DNA from: Harmonia axyridis
Lineage: Eukaryota > Arthropoda > Insecta > Coleoptera > Coccinellidae
DNA: 64,000 nucleotides
Assembly (NCBI RefSeq): GCF_914767665.1
Contig: NC_059505.1
Location: forward strand, 30,997,506-31,061,505
Direction of reading: 5' to 3'
The translations under genes were made by a program, and so were the position numbers. Below, piece by piece: positions 44,101-59,100 of the stretch (position 1 is its first letter; each line of letters opens with the position of its first letter). The notes beneath the pieces are model-generated. The model was not told where the DNA came from and made no database searches. It saw nothing but the letters and a program-made list of their open reading frames with translations.

Positions 44101-47100
44101 AATTACTCAATTAATTTAGGGGAATATACAATTTCTTATGTTTCAATTGGTAACACTGTTGGAATAAAAAACCTAGGATAGGTTGAGAAGACAAAGTATT
44201 GCATTTTTACTTATTGTATATTATTTTTGTTACCTTCGTAATCATAATCGATATGCTGATTGATGATTGGTGGAGTTGTTACTTGTCGTCGTGGCATGGG
44301 ACTTGGGGAGCTGAACATAGGAGGTGGAGGTATAGGTCCAATCTCCGACACCGGTATTGGTGGTTCTGGAAGTTCTGGCAGGATGAATCCAGCTGAGGAG
44401 GGAGGCGGTGGAAGATGTTCACTATGGATGTCTTGCTGCATTGGCGGCGTACACGTTTGTTGTTCTCTGTCATTGACTGAAACCGAAGAAATTCATCAAA
44501 ATAACTGATTTGTGAGTTTTTCATGAAGGATATAATTGTTCCGTTTTAAATTTTCATATTATTGGTGTGTCAGAAAAGAGTATCCTAATTACTTTATGGT
44601 AATTTAGTTACTGTGCAGTAACTATGTTGCTGACTTTTAGATCCTTCTATTTTTTTGCAAAGTAACTGATATTTCAGATACTTTTGGAAAGGAACTGTAT
44701 ATATTTATCAATATGGAAGCCCGTTAGGGTATTAATAAACTGAACAAATTGGCCTAGATCAGATTTTTTTGATTTGGCTGAGATATATCACCACTGCAGA
44801 CATTTATATAAAATTCTGTGTTTGATTTTTTTTACAACGAACATAAAGAACAATCAATTTATTGAATAAACACCTATTAGCATAAAAATTAAGATCGATG
44901 TTAAGAAATTCAACTTACAGTGTTCGCTGTGGTAGCAAAGCAACCTTCTGGTGAGCTTTCCATGACCGAGAGTACTCGGCCTTTCAGGCTTTTCATCAAA
45001 AGCAGATTGTTGAACATGCATTGGCATTTCTGAGCTCGGAGATAGGGCACCATTCTGGTTCAATCCATCAGTCTTTTCTTTTTTTGGTTCTGCAAGAAAT
45101 TGAGCATTCAATTAAAAAAATAATAATGAGTGTATTGAAAATTATTTCTAGTATTCCATTAAGGAATACAAAATGGATATTGAGGCAATGCTTATTCAGT
45201 TTTAGTTTATTTTCTTTTTATTCATTACATTAAATCTACGAAAATCAACTGATGAATTGCTCCTGTAGATGTAAAATTTTATACATTTGATAAATTTCAA
45301 ATAATTATCACACAATATCAAATATACAGGTTAGTTGTTGTTTCCTTCACACTTGAATAAACAGAAGATCTTCTGCTCAGTTCAGAATTTACCATCTTGA
45401 GAAAAAATGTATCCCTATTTTTGGTATTGTTTTAATGCATTTTTCCAGATTTCTCTAAGAGGAAATCATTTTTTAATGTATTATAATAAATCATCATTAG
45501 ACAGAGTAGGTCAGTGTGTTTGCCAAAAAATTAACAACCAATAGCTACAATTCTCATGATGGATCTGATTGAAACAATTAAAAATAGAACATTCTGAACT
45601 GATTAGTTTTTTATATCTGGCAAAGATTCAAGACAATTGTTATAGAAGATTCAGAACATAAGTATTATGTTTATAAGTGATTTTATAATGTTTATTTGGA
45701 AAAGTTCCTGAAGAAAAATACATAGCGGAAATCTTATTAACATATAATAATGTTTACTGACATACAGGGTTAGAACACTACAGGGATATCGAAAACCGTT
45801 AGAAAGACAGGGCAGCTTAAATCACAAAAAAGTTGCGTTATTTAGGGATTAGTGTATTGGTGTGAACAGATCCAAAATATCTCCATTGGTTCCCGAGATA
45901 TCTCGAAAAAACTGAAAATCGAGATTTTCTTTTTTTCCTGTATAACTCATTTGTTTTTGGAGATAACTTCGCGAAATTTGGTTAAAGCCATTATCCAATA
46001 TAAGATACTAATGGTGTCCTCAGATTTTTTTTGTTTTCCATTGTCAAGTCAAGTGATGATTTCACATAACAACTCTTCAAATATAATAATAAAATGGTTT
46101 ATTCTGTAAGCTACAGGGTATAAACCGTACCTAGGCTCAATATTTTTGTAGAATGTGATACATTGTTGAATTTGTAATTTTTTTCTTTATAACCTCATAA
46201 GGAAAAACCAATATGGCGTCCATAAGAAAAAAAATTGACTATCGTGTCTCTGAAAAAATGAAAAACAGAAAAAATCTGGGAATGCCATTAGAATCTCTAT
46301 ATTGTATTATGACTACAAACCGGATTTCGTGAAGTTCTCTCCAGAAACAAATGAGTTGTAAAGAAAAAAGAAAATCTCGATTTTTAGTTTTTTCCAGATA
46401 TCTCGGGAACCATTGGAGATATTTAAGATCTGTTAACACCAACACACTTATCCCTAAATAACGCAACTCTTTTGTAATTTAAGCCACCCTGTATCTTTAA
46501 CGGTTTTCGATATCCCTGTATTGCCCCTCTAAATAGTTCTAACCCTGTATAATAATATAATAGTCTCTGAAATGAAATCTCAGACGGAATATAAACTAGC
46601 TTCCCCTCCCGAAGGTGCAATTTCAGCAGTGAAATATGGTCCAAACACCAGTCACTTTCTTTTAGTAAGCTCATGGAATAACTATGTCAGGCTTTATGAT
46701 GTAACGGTTAATAGTTTAAGACAAAAAAAATATTCACATGACTCCCCTGTCTTGGACTGTTGTTTTACTGACGCAGTACATGCATACAGTGGAGGATTAG
46801 ATAACACTTTGAAATCCTTTGATTTCAATACAACAGCTGAAATCCTTTGATTTCAATACAACAGCTGAAAGCATTATTGGTTCTCATAATAATGCTATAA
46901 AATGTGTTGATTATTATTCTGATGTCAATGTTGTGCTTAGTGGTAGTTGGGACCACCATGTTAAGCTGTGGGATCCCAGAACTCCAATGTGTAGTGTCAG
47001 TTACAACCAAGGAGATAAAGTATTTACTATGAGTGTATGTGGAGAAAAATTAGTAGTTGGCACAGCTGGAAGAAAAATTCTTGTTTGGGATATTCGTAAT

Positions 47101-50100
47101 ATGACCCTTCAAAAAAGAGAATCTAATTTGAAATACCAAACTAGGTCGATCAGATGTTTCCCAAATAAACAAGGATTTGTATTGAGTAGTATAGAGGGTC
47201 GTGTTGCTGTAGAATATTTAGATACAAACCCAGACATTCAAAAGAAAAAATATGCTTTTGAGTGCCACAGAATCAAAAAAGATGAAAAGATATATCCAGT
47301 AAATGCCTTTAGTTTTCATCCTGTGTATAACACATTTGCAACTGGAGGCTCAGATGGTTACGTTGATATATGGGATGGTTTCAATAATAAACGATTATGC
47401 CAATTCCATCAGTATCATACATCAGTTACTTCTCTCAGTTTTAGTCATAACGAATATGTTCTCGGCATTGCCTGCTCATACTTTTTGGAAGAAGATAATC
47501 CTCCTAAGCCTTATCCTGAAGATGTTATCCATATACGATCTGTCAGTGACCAAGAAGCAAGACCTAAGTTCACGAGTTCTGGCAATTAATTACTCATGTT
47601 CATTTGAAACTGCATTTTTTAAATTAAAAAAAATAGTATTTCAATAATATAACAATAATAGCGGAGGGATACGTAGAGGAATCACATGCAAACAAACTCA
47701 GTGTTGCAAAACAAATATTTCAGCCTGAAGGAAATAACGATGTACAGTTACCAAGTACTAGTACGTTTACAGCAGTAACAAATCAAGAAGTGGATAAGTG
47801 GATTTAAAAAGTACTTCACTACGAAATATTCAAATTGAAAATTGCACCAATTCACTTTCAACATTGAGGGTAAAAATAAAGTTTGAGTTAAATTGTTCGT
47901 AACGTATTAGTTCCTGTTTCAATGCAAATCGATATTAATAATAAAGTATTCAAGTTGCGCTTTTCATTTTCCTACACCTAGTGCCGCACCTTATTAAATC
48001 ATTCTTTGCTTTTTGCATGAACGTAGAAAAAATGTTGTATGCAACTCGTGCAAAAATTGTTTATTGCACTCGACGTGTTGTCCACGTCGAGTGCAATAAA
48101 CATTCACTTTTTGCACTTGTTGCATAAATAACTATAGCACAAACTATTACTAAAATCTAATACGTTTGTTAGGTCTCTAGTATTCGGTATAATTGCAATT
48201 AGTTTTGGTCTTTCAAGAATAATTAATTTTTTAATCTCAATTTTTAGAAATTATGGAATCACAGTCATTCAAACAATCAGTAATTGCAAAACTAAATCTC
48301 GTTTCCAATAAATGTTCACATGAAATACCCTTTATATTTTTATGACTAAATCCAACCCCCACAAATAGAAGAAATATATCACTTAGCGGCCAATATGTTG
48401 GGAAATACAATTTATTACCATTAGAGGCAATAAAACGAAAACAACATAAAAGGAAATAAATGTCTATTCATAAATTGCAGCTTCGATTAAGGGATATCAA
48501 AAGAAGTCATATTGACCTATATTTGCACTGAGTAGTCATATGACGATGAAAAGCGCCAGAACAATACAAACAAATATTGAAGGGGTAGAAGATTACTTCG
48601 GAAAGAGTGTAGGAAAGAGTTGATATTAAAAGTTAAATCCCACAATGCACTTGAAGAGCGATCGAAGTAAATATTTCAACAAACCTCTTGTATTAGGAGG
48701 ATTAAATCATATGGTTTCGTGCTGCATCCACAAAACATCATGTCGTTGTCAATCCAAACGAAAAATCGAAGACGCTTATATTACTTTACTACGCCCTCGA
48801 CACAAGAACGTAATTACATTCAACAATTTAGCATTCAACGAGGTGATTTTTGGCGTTAAACGAGGCGAAATGTTTACGTAAGAGCCTGAGCTGGAGATAT
48901 CGATCAGGCTCGTGTGTAGGTCGGAACAACGCAGTTTCATCCGTACCTTTAAAGCATGTACAGCCCATAATATAGCCCATCATCGATGATCTCAGGACCG
49001 CTCGGCTGGGGCCCTGCGAAGCCGGCTGGCTCGTAGACTGACCACCGGGCGGTAGCCCCCATTCGTACAGGTGAATTGTCCCCTAACGCCCCTCCTCACC
49101 CCTGAACACGTCGGGGGGGCCGTCCACACTACATGGGCGGATGGTTCACTTGGGGGCCCGAAGATTCGCGGTCTCGAGGAGGCTTCGTACGAGACTCGGA
49201 TAGAACTGGGGGCGCCGTGTAAGTAACGTCGGGGCGGTGGAGACGCGGGGACGCGTTGACGATCGGAGGCCGCAATCTCCGGAACTGTGCGAGAAAAGAA
49301 CGGGAAATTGTTTTCCGACGCTTGCTGCGCAGGTTCGGGGGGTTGCTTGCAGATGCGATGTTCTATGGTTAGGTCGTACAAGACGGTTACGACACATGCG
49401 GCGATTTTGATGGGAGTATGAGGGGAATACGGGGGTGGGAGAGGGGTATTTGAAGGTCACTGATGTTTTTTTTTTGGATTTTGGCGAAGCGAAGGGTTTA
49501 TGAAATCGTTGAAGATTGTTATACCTCTGCTAGGGGTTCAACTGGAACATTGGGTAACTTCGCCAAAGCAACTTTTGCTGCTATCGGCAAGACCTACTCC
49601 TACTTGACTCCTGACTTGTAGGCCGATATGCCTCTTATCAAGACTCCTTACCAGGAGTATTCGGATTTCCTCGCGACCGCCAAAAATGTTGCTGAATGTT
49701 GCCGAATTTCAAACCTAGGTTAGTCTCGAACGATTAGTTTCAACCCTAGGAAGTATACGCAGTTTTTACATGTCCCCAACATGGTTACATTACGTTGTCG
49801 GATTGTACGATATATTTTCGAATCCACAATTTTACTATGTCCGTAAAGTATGGAACAAATTCATTTTTAGCTAAACAGACTATTTTAAGACATAATCCTG
49901 AAACAAGTCGATTTTTTAATTTAATTTACCGTATTTTAAAATAAAAATATAATATACAGGCTGAATTACTTTCGAGTGATAACGTCACCATCATTTTTTA
50001 AATGGAACACCCCCATTTTGTCTCATTTTTCCGATTACTCTAGCTGAGCTGATTCCAAAAATGTATCACATGTTGATTCCAATTGGTACAGGGTGGACAA

Positions 50101-53100
50101 AAATACAATAGTTTTGTGTGTGCTCATAAAGTAACAACATTCTTTATTAGTTTAATTAACAATATTACCAAAAATACTTATTGTCCAGCGGAGATTGGTT
50201 TGAATGTAACACCCTTTAGTTTGTTACATTTTTAGATTAATGAAAATGAGCTGTTTCCAAACAATAAATAGATAGTAGATGTCTTACAATGAGCTTAGGT
50301 ATTTGTAAACATAACGCCATCGAAATATTAGTAGATTTAAGTCTGCATCATAAAGTTATTCCCGATTGAAAATCTCAGCTTACGAGCCAAATTCTCGTCT
50401 TTAACGGGAGGTTTTAATTTTCTACTTTATTATGAAGAAATCTGCGGCTGAGGCTCATCGAATGCTCTCAAATACATATGATGAGGCCGCTATTAGTGAA
50501 AGAAAGTGCCGAGAGTGGTTTCAACGCTTCAAAAACGGTGATTTTGACGTCGAAGACTAGCATGGCCGGTGGAAGAGAGAAAATTTTAGAAGATTCAGAA
50601 ATGGAGCCATCACTTGATGAAAACTCTTGTCAAACGCAACAAGAATTGGCAGGATCATTGAGAAAGATGCAAGAAGTCATTTCAAAACGCCTGATAGTCA
50701 TGGGAATGATTCAGAAACAACGAAATTGGGTGCCATTTTTATGGAATGTAATGTCATAATGAAGAAACTGGAAGAATTGGATGGAATTTTGAGTTGGGAT
50801 TTCCCGCCTTCAGTTTTAGTAAATTGTTTTTTTGCCTATAGGATCAACACGATATTACAATCTATTTTTGTACCAATAATACCCAAATATACAATTAAAA
50901 TCCAAGGAGCAGGGGGAGAACTGAAGCGATAAACTAAAAACGAACTAGCCGCAGAAACGCAATAAAGAAACATGATATTTTCGCTACGCATTTAGTAAGA
51001 CTTCTCCAAATGAAAGAAACCTTGCCAAGCTCTATTCCTAATATGTATTTCCTAAATCGCAGTATATCGAATATTTACTCGATTGAAATCTGTTTCTAGT
51101 TAACGCATGTAAAATTTTCAGCGGTCCAATCATGACTATAACGTATAATGGTTTTCCGTAAAAAAGTAATTATTTGAAAAAGTTTATCTGTAACCCTTCG
51201 AATAATGGCTAACGGCAGAATCACTGCGCAACCACTAAACCCAACAACAACGTTTGGGGTTTTGTAAGTGGCAAAAGGGCAATAAATCACGATTTCGTTT
51301 ACAGAAGCATCAATGCCGTTTGAAGGTCAAGCGAAGGAGAGAAAAACAATGCAGTGTTGAATTTTTAGCTTACCAAACTATGACATTTACGGTAAGGTAT
51401 GTTTTGGCTTGTTTCGATTTGGTATTCAATTAATTGAATGTAGAAATCAAGTACTATAAAGAAAATGTGTTGATTATATTCTTCAGCTGATCAGCTGTTG
51501 AATAAACAACTTCTTCAATTGGATAGTGCATGGTCACCCTGACACAATATTTTCCACACATCGAGCGAGTTTGGAACACTTGTTGTCTATCAATCTCAGA
51601 CGATTAAATACTTAGAGATGCCTTCTATGATAGTACACTTCGTTCTGGAGTCAAATATTCAGCGTTGCCGTTCAAGACTTTCAAATTGTAACACTTCAGC
51701 GAGTAAAATATACCACAACTATACTTTTTGAAAAAAAAAGGGTGCAGCAATAGACATGAAAATTCTAGAATAGTGAATATTATATTACGAAATAATGTAA
51801 TTAAATTACTCGCTTATTCTTTAGTAATTGTATCTAGTTCGATATCAATATTTCAGTAGTTTGTTATCATGAAAGTCAAATAATTTTCTGGATTAATGAA
51901 TCTTATGCGTATTGATGAGAAAAAAAATAAAACAATATGAGAATGAAACAATTTAACAGTTATATCGAATATATTGTAAGAAAAAAATTTTCGAGGAATA
52001 ATTGACTAAAGAAAATTAAACAATACTCGATTTTTTTCGTGATATAATCTTGAACATTAATAGAACTAATTCATATTAAAGATAAAATAATAGGTATAAA
52101 ACAATAGAACATAACTTGTTTTGAAAAACATGGAAAATGTTTAGTTAAATATTTAAAAATAATTATAATCATTTCACTAATAATCATATTGATAATACGA
52201 TGTCACTAATATTTTATTAATATTATTAATATTAATAATTAAAATAAGAGATATTTCTTTTTACAAATCACCGATTTTTAAGGGATTTTCACATAATTTC
52301 CTCTAACAATAATCTACACTGTAGTAAGTAAATGTTAGTAACAAAAGAATTTATGACATGTACAATGTACTTAGCACTGATATATTTCAAAAATAATCGT
52401 GAAAACAAACCTACTAAAAATATTTACAAACAAGGTAAAACTATAATTTTGTGAAAAACGTACAGTGATTGTGAGCGTCGTACAGTGCTGTCCTCTACTT
52501 ATTTGCTTCGGAAATAGAAAGACGATGAGGAAATGGTAAATGTACAACTTCGTACACCGTACAAAGTTTGGTTATCGCAGAAGAGCCAGAGGAGAAATGA
52601 ATGGGTACCAAAGTTTGACTGATACGCGGGAAGGCACGTGGTGGTAATCCCTCTTATTAATGCCCCATTGTATCACCAACGGCAACACCTCAAATACCTG
52701 AAGATGTCGAAACTAAACGGTTGCTATGGTTACATCTTGAAGGGAACAGGCATCTCCATGTATTTTGATACTACGAGGAATTGATTGAAACCTAAACTCT
52801 CAAGACGAATGCGAGATGGAAACTTTATATGACGTCCTTCCTCTTGGAAATATAAATGAACTGATAATCCTCAGCAATTCATTATTTCTGCCAAGAAACA
52901 ATTCTACCCCTTTGGTATTTAGATATCCATATCAACTCAACAGAGATTATAAATAACTCAGTGTTGACAAAGTGATATTATTGTTTGTAATTCAAATTTC
53001 TGTTTCTAATATAGTTGGTGTTATGGCATCTTTCCAAGCTGGCGCCACAAAATTACGAAATAATGGAATGACTAATTTTCTTGGAAGGGTCTGTATGACA

Positions 53101-56100
53101 ATTCGTTGGATTTAATTCGATGTGATTCCCTGTGAAGGATGGTTTTAGCTTGTAATAGTCACGAATGAAATATGGTCCAAATTCATTAATGCGAATTTAT
53201 AAAATAGTGGCAATGAGATCAATGTGATACTGAAATTCTTAGAATTTTAGAATAGAAGAAGTTACGCGTATATAATCGTGTGTGATCATGAGTAAAAAAA
53301 AACGACTCATCTTTGTTAAGGCAGAAGTTCTCTTACTTGTCTTGTAAGGAATGATAATTAGTTTACACCTAGCGGATAAAACATTCGAATAAAATATACC
53401 TATATTTGTATCCAACCGGTTTTATGACACGCACTAGCTCTAGGCTTGTTGAGTTCTTACAGAGGCCTAGAGGAATATTGAAAACATCCTTTGAAAAGTT
53501 CGATTTATTTTATCTACGAATTGATCAACTGATTGTTCAACTGTATGTTTATCCTCCAAACTCTCTTTGAATTGAAAGATTTCGGGACTTACATTCATAT
53601 GAATTTTCAATATGCCAAAATAAAATCTCCTTTTAATAGTGAAAGGTTTTCCAATGAGAATTATATAATTTAAAATGGTTATTAACACAATGTTTAATTT
53701 TTGACATTTTTCATGTCATTTGAATTCCGTAGGTTATGCCATTTAATCTTGGAAATATACACGATTCAAGAAAGTTCAGAAATTGTTGAATATACTGAGA
53801 GGAATTTAAGAAGAATTCCATCATCATAGATGATGGAAACAGCCCAAATAACTATCTAACATATAGTCCATCATCAATATCAAGACAACAATTATTATTC
53901 AGTTCTCTCAGTCATTCGTCGTAGGTATTATAGACAAATTTTAAAGTGGTCCAAGAGGAAAAGGTACTTTCTTATCATGTAAACAGAATTAACTTTCAAA
54001 TTTGTCTACAATACGACAAATAGTGAGTTGATTAATTGAATAATGTCTATGAATTCTTCTTAAATTTCTTTCAGTATTCACAAATGAACACTGATTCTGA
54101 TGAAACGATTCAACAATCTTGAGAAAGCACACAAAATGGGTCAATTTCGACAATTTCTAAAATTTGTGTTGTCAACCCTTTGCTATTGTCGATGTAATTA
54201 GTATGATTGTTCGTATTCATTCAATTCGTAACAATAATTGGTTTTGGTTGGTTTCGATTTAATTTTCAACTACCATACTAATGTTTATCAGCATTCATAT
54301 AAAATAATGATTTCATAAGAATTTGCATGAATCATGATCAACCTTCCACTATACGATGAAACGTTCGGAATAGACCCTCAAAATTTGTTTTGTGAGCAGT
54401 AAAGTGATTGTTTTGACAGACTGGTAACGAAATAATTCTTTGATCGCTCACGTTTTTGACGTTTATGGAAAACTAATCATAATTTTGAGCTGAAAATTTG
54501 CATATTGGGGTTTGAGACAATGATTTTTCCCATTGAAATATTGAAGATTATGAACTTGGACAATTCATCAAAACTCAAGATTTTCAAATTAGAACCTATA
54601 TTTTTTTTTACATTCATGCAAAAAGCAAAACTTTATTGAACTATATTTAGTGGAAAAAGAAGTACTTTATTGCACTAGTGCAATAAAGTTTTTATTGCAC
54701 TCATCTGTCATTCTACTTCAACGTTCTGTCATCATGACAAACAAATATTTCAGCCTGAAGGAAATAACGATGTACAGTTACCAAGTACTAGTACGTTTAC
54801 AGCAGTAACAAATCAAGAAGTGGATTTAAAAAGTACTTCACTACGAAATATTCATATTGAAAATTGCACCAATTGTTCATTCATTTTCAACATTGAGGGT
54901 AAAAATGAAGTTTGAGTTAAATTGTTCGTAACGTATTAGTTCCTGTTTCAATGCAAATCTATATTGATAATAAAGTATTCAAGTTGCGCTTTTCATTTTA
55001 CTACACCTAGTGCCGCACCTCAATAAATCATTTTTTGCTTTTTGCATGAACGTAGAAAAAATGTTGTATGCAACTCGTGCAAAAATTTTTTATTGCACTC
55101 GACGTGTTGTCCAACTCGGCCTAACGGCCTCGTCTGACAATTTCACGTCGAGTGCAATAAACATTCACTTTTTGCACTTGTTGCATAAATAACTATTATA
55201 ATTTCAGTCGATTCTACGTACAAAAATGGTAACGATAACGATTTCTTGAGTTATTTCTTTCCTTTTCATCTTGACTCACCTATGCTATTGTTATTGGCAG
55301 CATTCGCTTGGGCAAATTGTGGGTTCATGATCAGCTGCTGCTGCAGCAGCTGATGATTCATCTGCATGTGATGGTGCATCGCAAGAGGTGACATAGAATA
55401 CGCTGGCGGTGGTCCCTGAGGTACAGTTAAGTTGCTACTACTTGTCACTTGAGTCTGTTGAGGGGAGATAGTCTGCGAGCTGTTGGTGGTATAGCACGTG
55501 GTTGTGACATTTTCTTCTGAAAAATGATTTTCGTCAGACCTGTTTTAATCATTCATTAATCATTTGAACACTCTGTGTTTACTAACAGCAATATGTCACC
55601 ATTGACACCATGTCATGGCATAATTAAGATGCCTAGAAACCCTGGTGTGCGTGTGTGCACTGATTCGATTTTGTTTCAGACTTTTTGAGATAGTCCACCT
55701 ATTGCTTTGGTGTTCTGCTTACAAGAGTTCTATAAGGTGGTGCTCTTCAGAATTATTCGAATTTTTTACAATTCATTTCATATCGAATTCATAATGAAAT
55801 TATTGGAATATAATGACAGACAGCTATTGGCCTATTCAGAGTATAGAAGATTGCCACGAGTATACAACATAATATATTAATATTCTGTACTCAAAGGTCA
55901 AGAAAGTCGAGAATCACGAGAAATGTCAAATATAAACGATATATGCACCATCTGAAACTTTAGTGATCTCTCAGAATCAAGAAGGCCTAAATCTGAAAAA
56001 TCTCCCATTTTGTCCGATAGTTTCACAGGTATAAGTACACACATCAGGGTTTCTACGCATCTTAGGCATAATGAATGTGCTATTTTGATGACCAGATGCA

Positions 56101-59100
56101 TTATGGGAAAATGAGAAGAGTCTGCAGCTTTTGCAAGCATGATTAAATCTTTCAGGTTTGCTACAATATCTTTACTTCGGTCTTTTGAACAGTTCTCAGA
56201 TATCAAAACTTCCTGATCTCTTGTGCGCAATGATCTAAAAATATGTATACAGCGCGTATAGAGAAAGGAGTCAACTGAAACATAAGAGTGAGACACATGA
56301 TGCTTGCATCAGCTGATCGGAGGCACAAGATAGTTTTGATTGGTTCTACATGTTCAATACTATTTTATCATTGGCTGAAATTCAAATTTCTGCATTCTCT
56401 CCTTTATGGTGACGTGAGCATCAACCTTTGTCTCTTTAATGTTGGAGTCAATTCTGTACACTTCAATAACGCCCAAGGGCGCAACTATGTATCAGTAGAT
56501 TATTGGTGGTGTTCATAGAGTAATTAACATAGATAGAGGGAGTATACGCAATTTTTACATGTCTCCAACATGGTTAAATTAAATTGTCAGATTGTGATAT
56601 ATTTTCAAATCCACAAATTGGACTATATCATTATAAATGTATATTATATTGAAAGAAAAATATTTATTTGAGTTATGCCCGACTGAATATGCAAATTTGA
56701 ATACAATTTAGAATCCGATATTTTTCCTAATTGTAGAATTTATAACAAGCAGAATATTAATTATTTTCTGTATCCACCTACTGATATCCAAGGTTTGGCA
56801 ACTTTTGCTCTCCTAGTGTCATCGGTTGTTTCACGTCGTTTGGCGCTTGAAGTTTGTTTTCTGAATTTCTGACATATCTAGGTATTTATTTCAATATATT
56901 TTGATTTAACACGAAACGTTGATTCACTATGGGACATAAGAAGTGAGTTCTTTGTGGAGAAAATTGAAATTGAAAATTGAGAAAATTGAATTGAGTGGAA
57001 TATCGTATCACTGATATGTTTTCATTTCCGCGCGCTTCATGTCAAATTTGATAGTTCATGTTGGGGACAAAATTTTCTAACTGAAAATGACATATGCTTC
57101 TTTTATCTAGTTTAATACTCTTAAATGGTGTTCTATGAAAAAAAATGAAAGACATGATACTTGTCATTTACCACATTTTTCCAACAATTTTATTTATCAA
57201 AATATGACAGCTTCAAAACTGACAGCTGTCCAGATAGCGGGTTATTCAAAATGAAACCTCTTATTGGAAGCCCTTTTTTTATCGACACCAAATTGATCAT
57301 TCTAAAATTTACAGTTTTTGTTTGAATAAATGCTTCATATTCTTGACATGAAAACGGCACCCCTCGAAAATTTTTTGCATATTGGCATTTCAGAAAATTT
57401 GTAAATTTTTTCCATTTGAAGATTACATATCTGAATTTTTAAATAAGGCGCCAAAAAAAAGCAGGCAACGCGAGAGGAACAGCGTATCACAACTGCCAAT
57501 TGACGCACATTGAGGATACAATCCAGTCTTAATTATTTCTAATTGTTTCGATATGACCGGCCACAATGAGGTAAATTACAAGTTATATTACCTGCAATGT
57601 CGTGTATTCTCATGTTATAAACAATCGTCTAGATAAAGTTATTCCGAGCAGCCAGTGAATGAACATAAACAATTACACAATCTCACCTTCGTCGAGCAAT
57701 AATAATAAACACGAGCCGGTAATTGGTGTACCAGTAAAATTGACATGTCTGGAGATAAATCTACGATATCATTTCATCTGAAATAAAGCCTAGTCTCTTA
57801 TATTGGAAACGTGAATTATTGTTTTTCTTTGATTTAATGGCCACAACCATTTCAAACAACACTCTTCGATATCTTCTAGGAAATTTCAGACTTATAGATA
57901 CTTGACCCTGAAGAATAAAGGCGTAATCAAGGTGTGTTCAATGGCCTTATTTCACCTAAGGAATTCGCATTTTGATTATTCGAAAACAATACAAATTAAT
58001 AAAAATACTACCAAACTGACAGATTAACAACCTTTCCCATATTTATACCGAATGATAAGGTGTTCCTCAAGGCTACGGCTGGAGACAGCTTCTTTAATTA
58101 TAATAATATGCTAAATGATGGTATTAAAGCATCCAAGCACTAATTGTCTTAGACTTAGATGACGAGGTTTTCCAATACAAGGTTTCATTTTGAATAGCTC
58201 GCTATCTGGGCAGTAATCACTTTTTAAGCTGTCATTTTCTAGCATTTGACGACAAAAAACTACACCATTACTAAAAATAGAACGATACAAGCACTAAGGT
58301 CGTCGTGAAGCATCTCCTCGAATATCAGTAGTGAAACTGGTGGAAAAACTTGAGCTGTTGGAACAAGTTAGTGATGTGAATAGAATAGAAACCAATCAAA
58401 ATTCAAGAACAACTGATAATATTGCTGATGTAGCCCGAAGTGTTGACAAAAACCCAGGTTTGTCGATTCCTCCTCGATTTTGGGAATTGGGTATTACACA
58501 AAAGACATATTACTCAGAGATATTTAGAGATTAATACATTATATCTATCTACACTGCTCAACAATTGATAGGGATCACTTACTTGTTCTAAATTTATTTC
58601 TGAAATATTCGCTCCAAGATTATAAATTTAGTCAGATATCAGAGTATTTTCAGTTGATAATATGGTTCACTTGAGAAAAGAATGAAAAAATGGAAAGTTG
58701 GAGAGGAAAAAAGACTTTATTAGGAACACTCAAAATTCTGTGTTTGAATAACATAAAAATTTTATGATGAAACCACAAGAAGGCTGAAGTTTCGGTTAAG
58801 CTAGTACCTAGTTGGTACCCCACGAGCTCGTCTCAAGCATTCTACCCTACGAGGCATACTTTCGATCAAACGATTTATAAAATTTTGGGGCAAATTCGTC
58901 CATATATCCCGTAAAGCGTTAGAAAGGTCCTCCAGGTTATTGATCGGTTATTCTAAAGTTGACAATTGTCTAGACATCTCAGACCAGACATGTTCGATGC
59001 AATTCATGTCTGGAGAGCGAGCTGGCCAGTCCATCCTATCAATAGCATGAGTTTCTAGCGCTTCATTAACCAGACGACTACGGTGTGGACGGGCATTATC

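Noticed and set aside
46239..46466. Open frame upstream of Bub3
   Set aside because: It is a by-product of the fold-back arm.
48992..49460. Two minus-strand frames in the GC-rich island
   Set aside because: Both begin at non-ATG codons, and GC-rich DNA has few stops by chance; kept only as a possible regulatory island.
55898..56296. 132-residue minus-strand frame
   Set aside because: It starts at GTG, overlaps an inverted repeat and has no recognisable domain.
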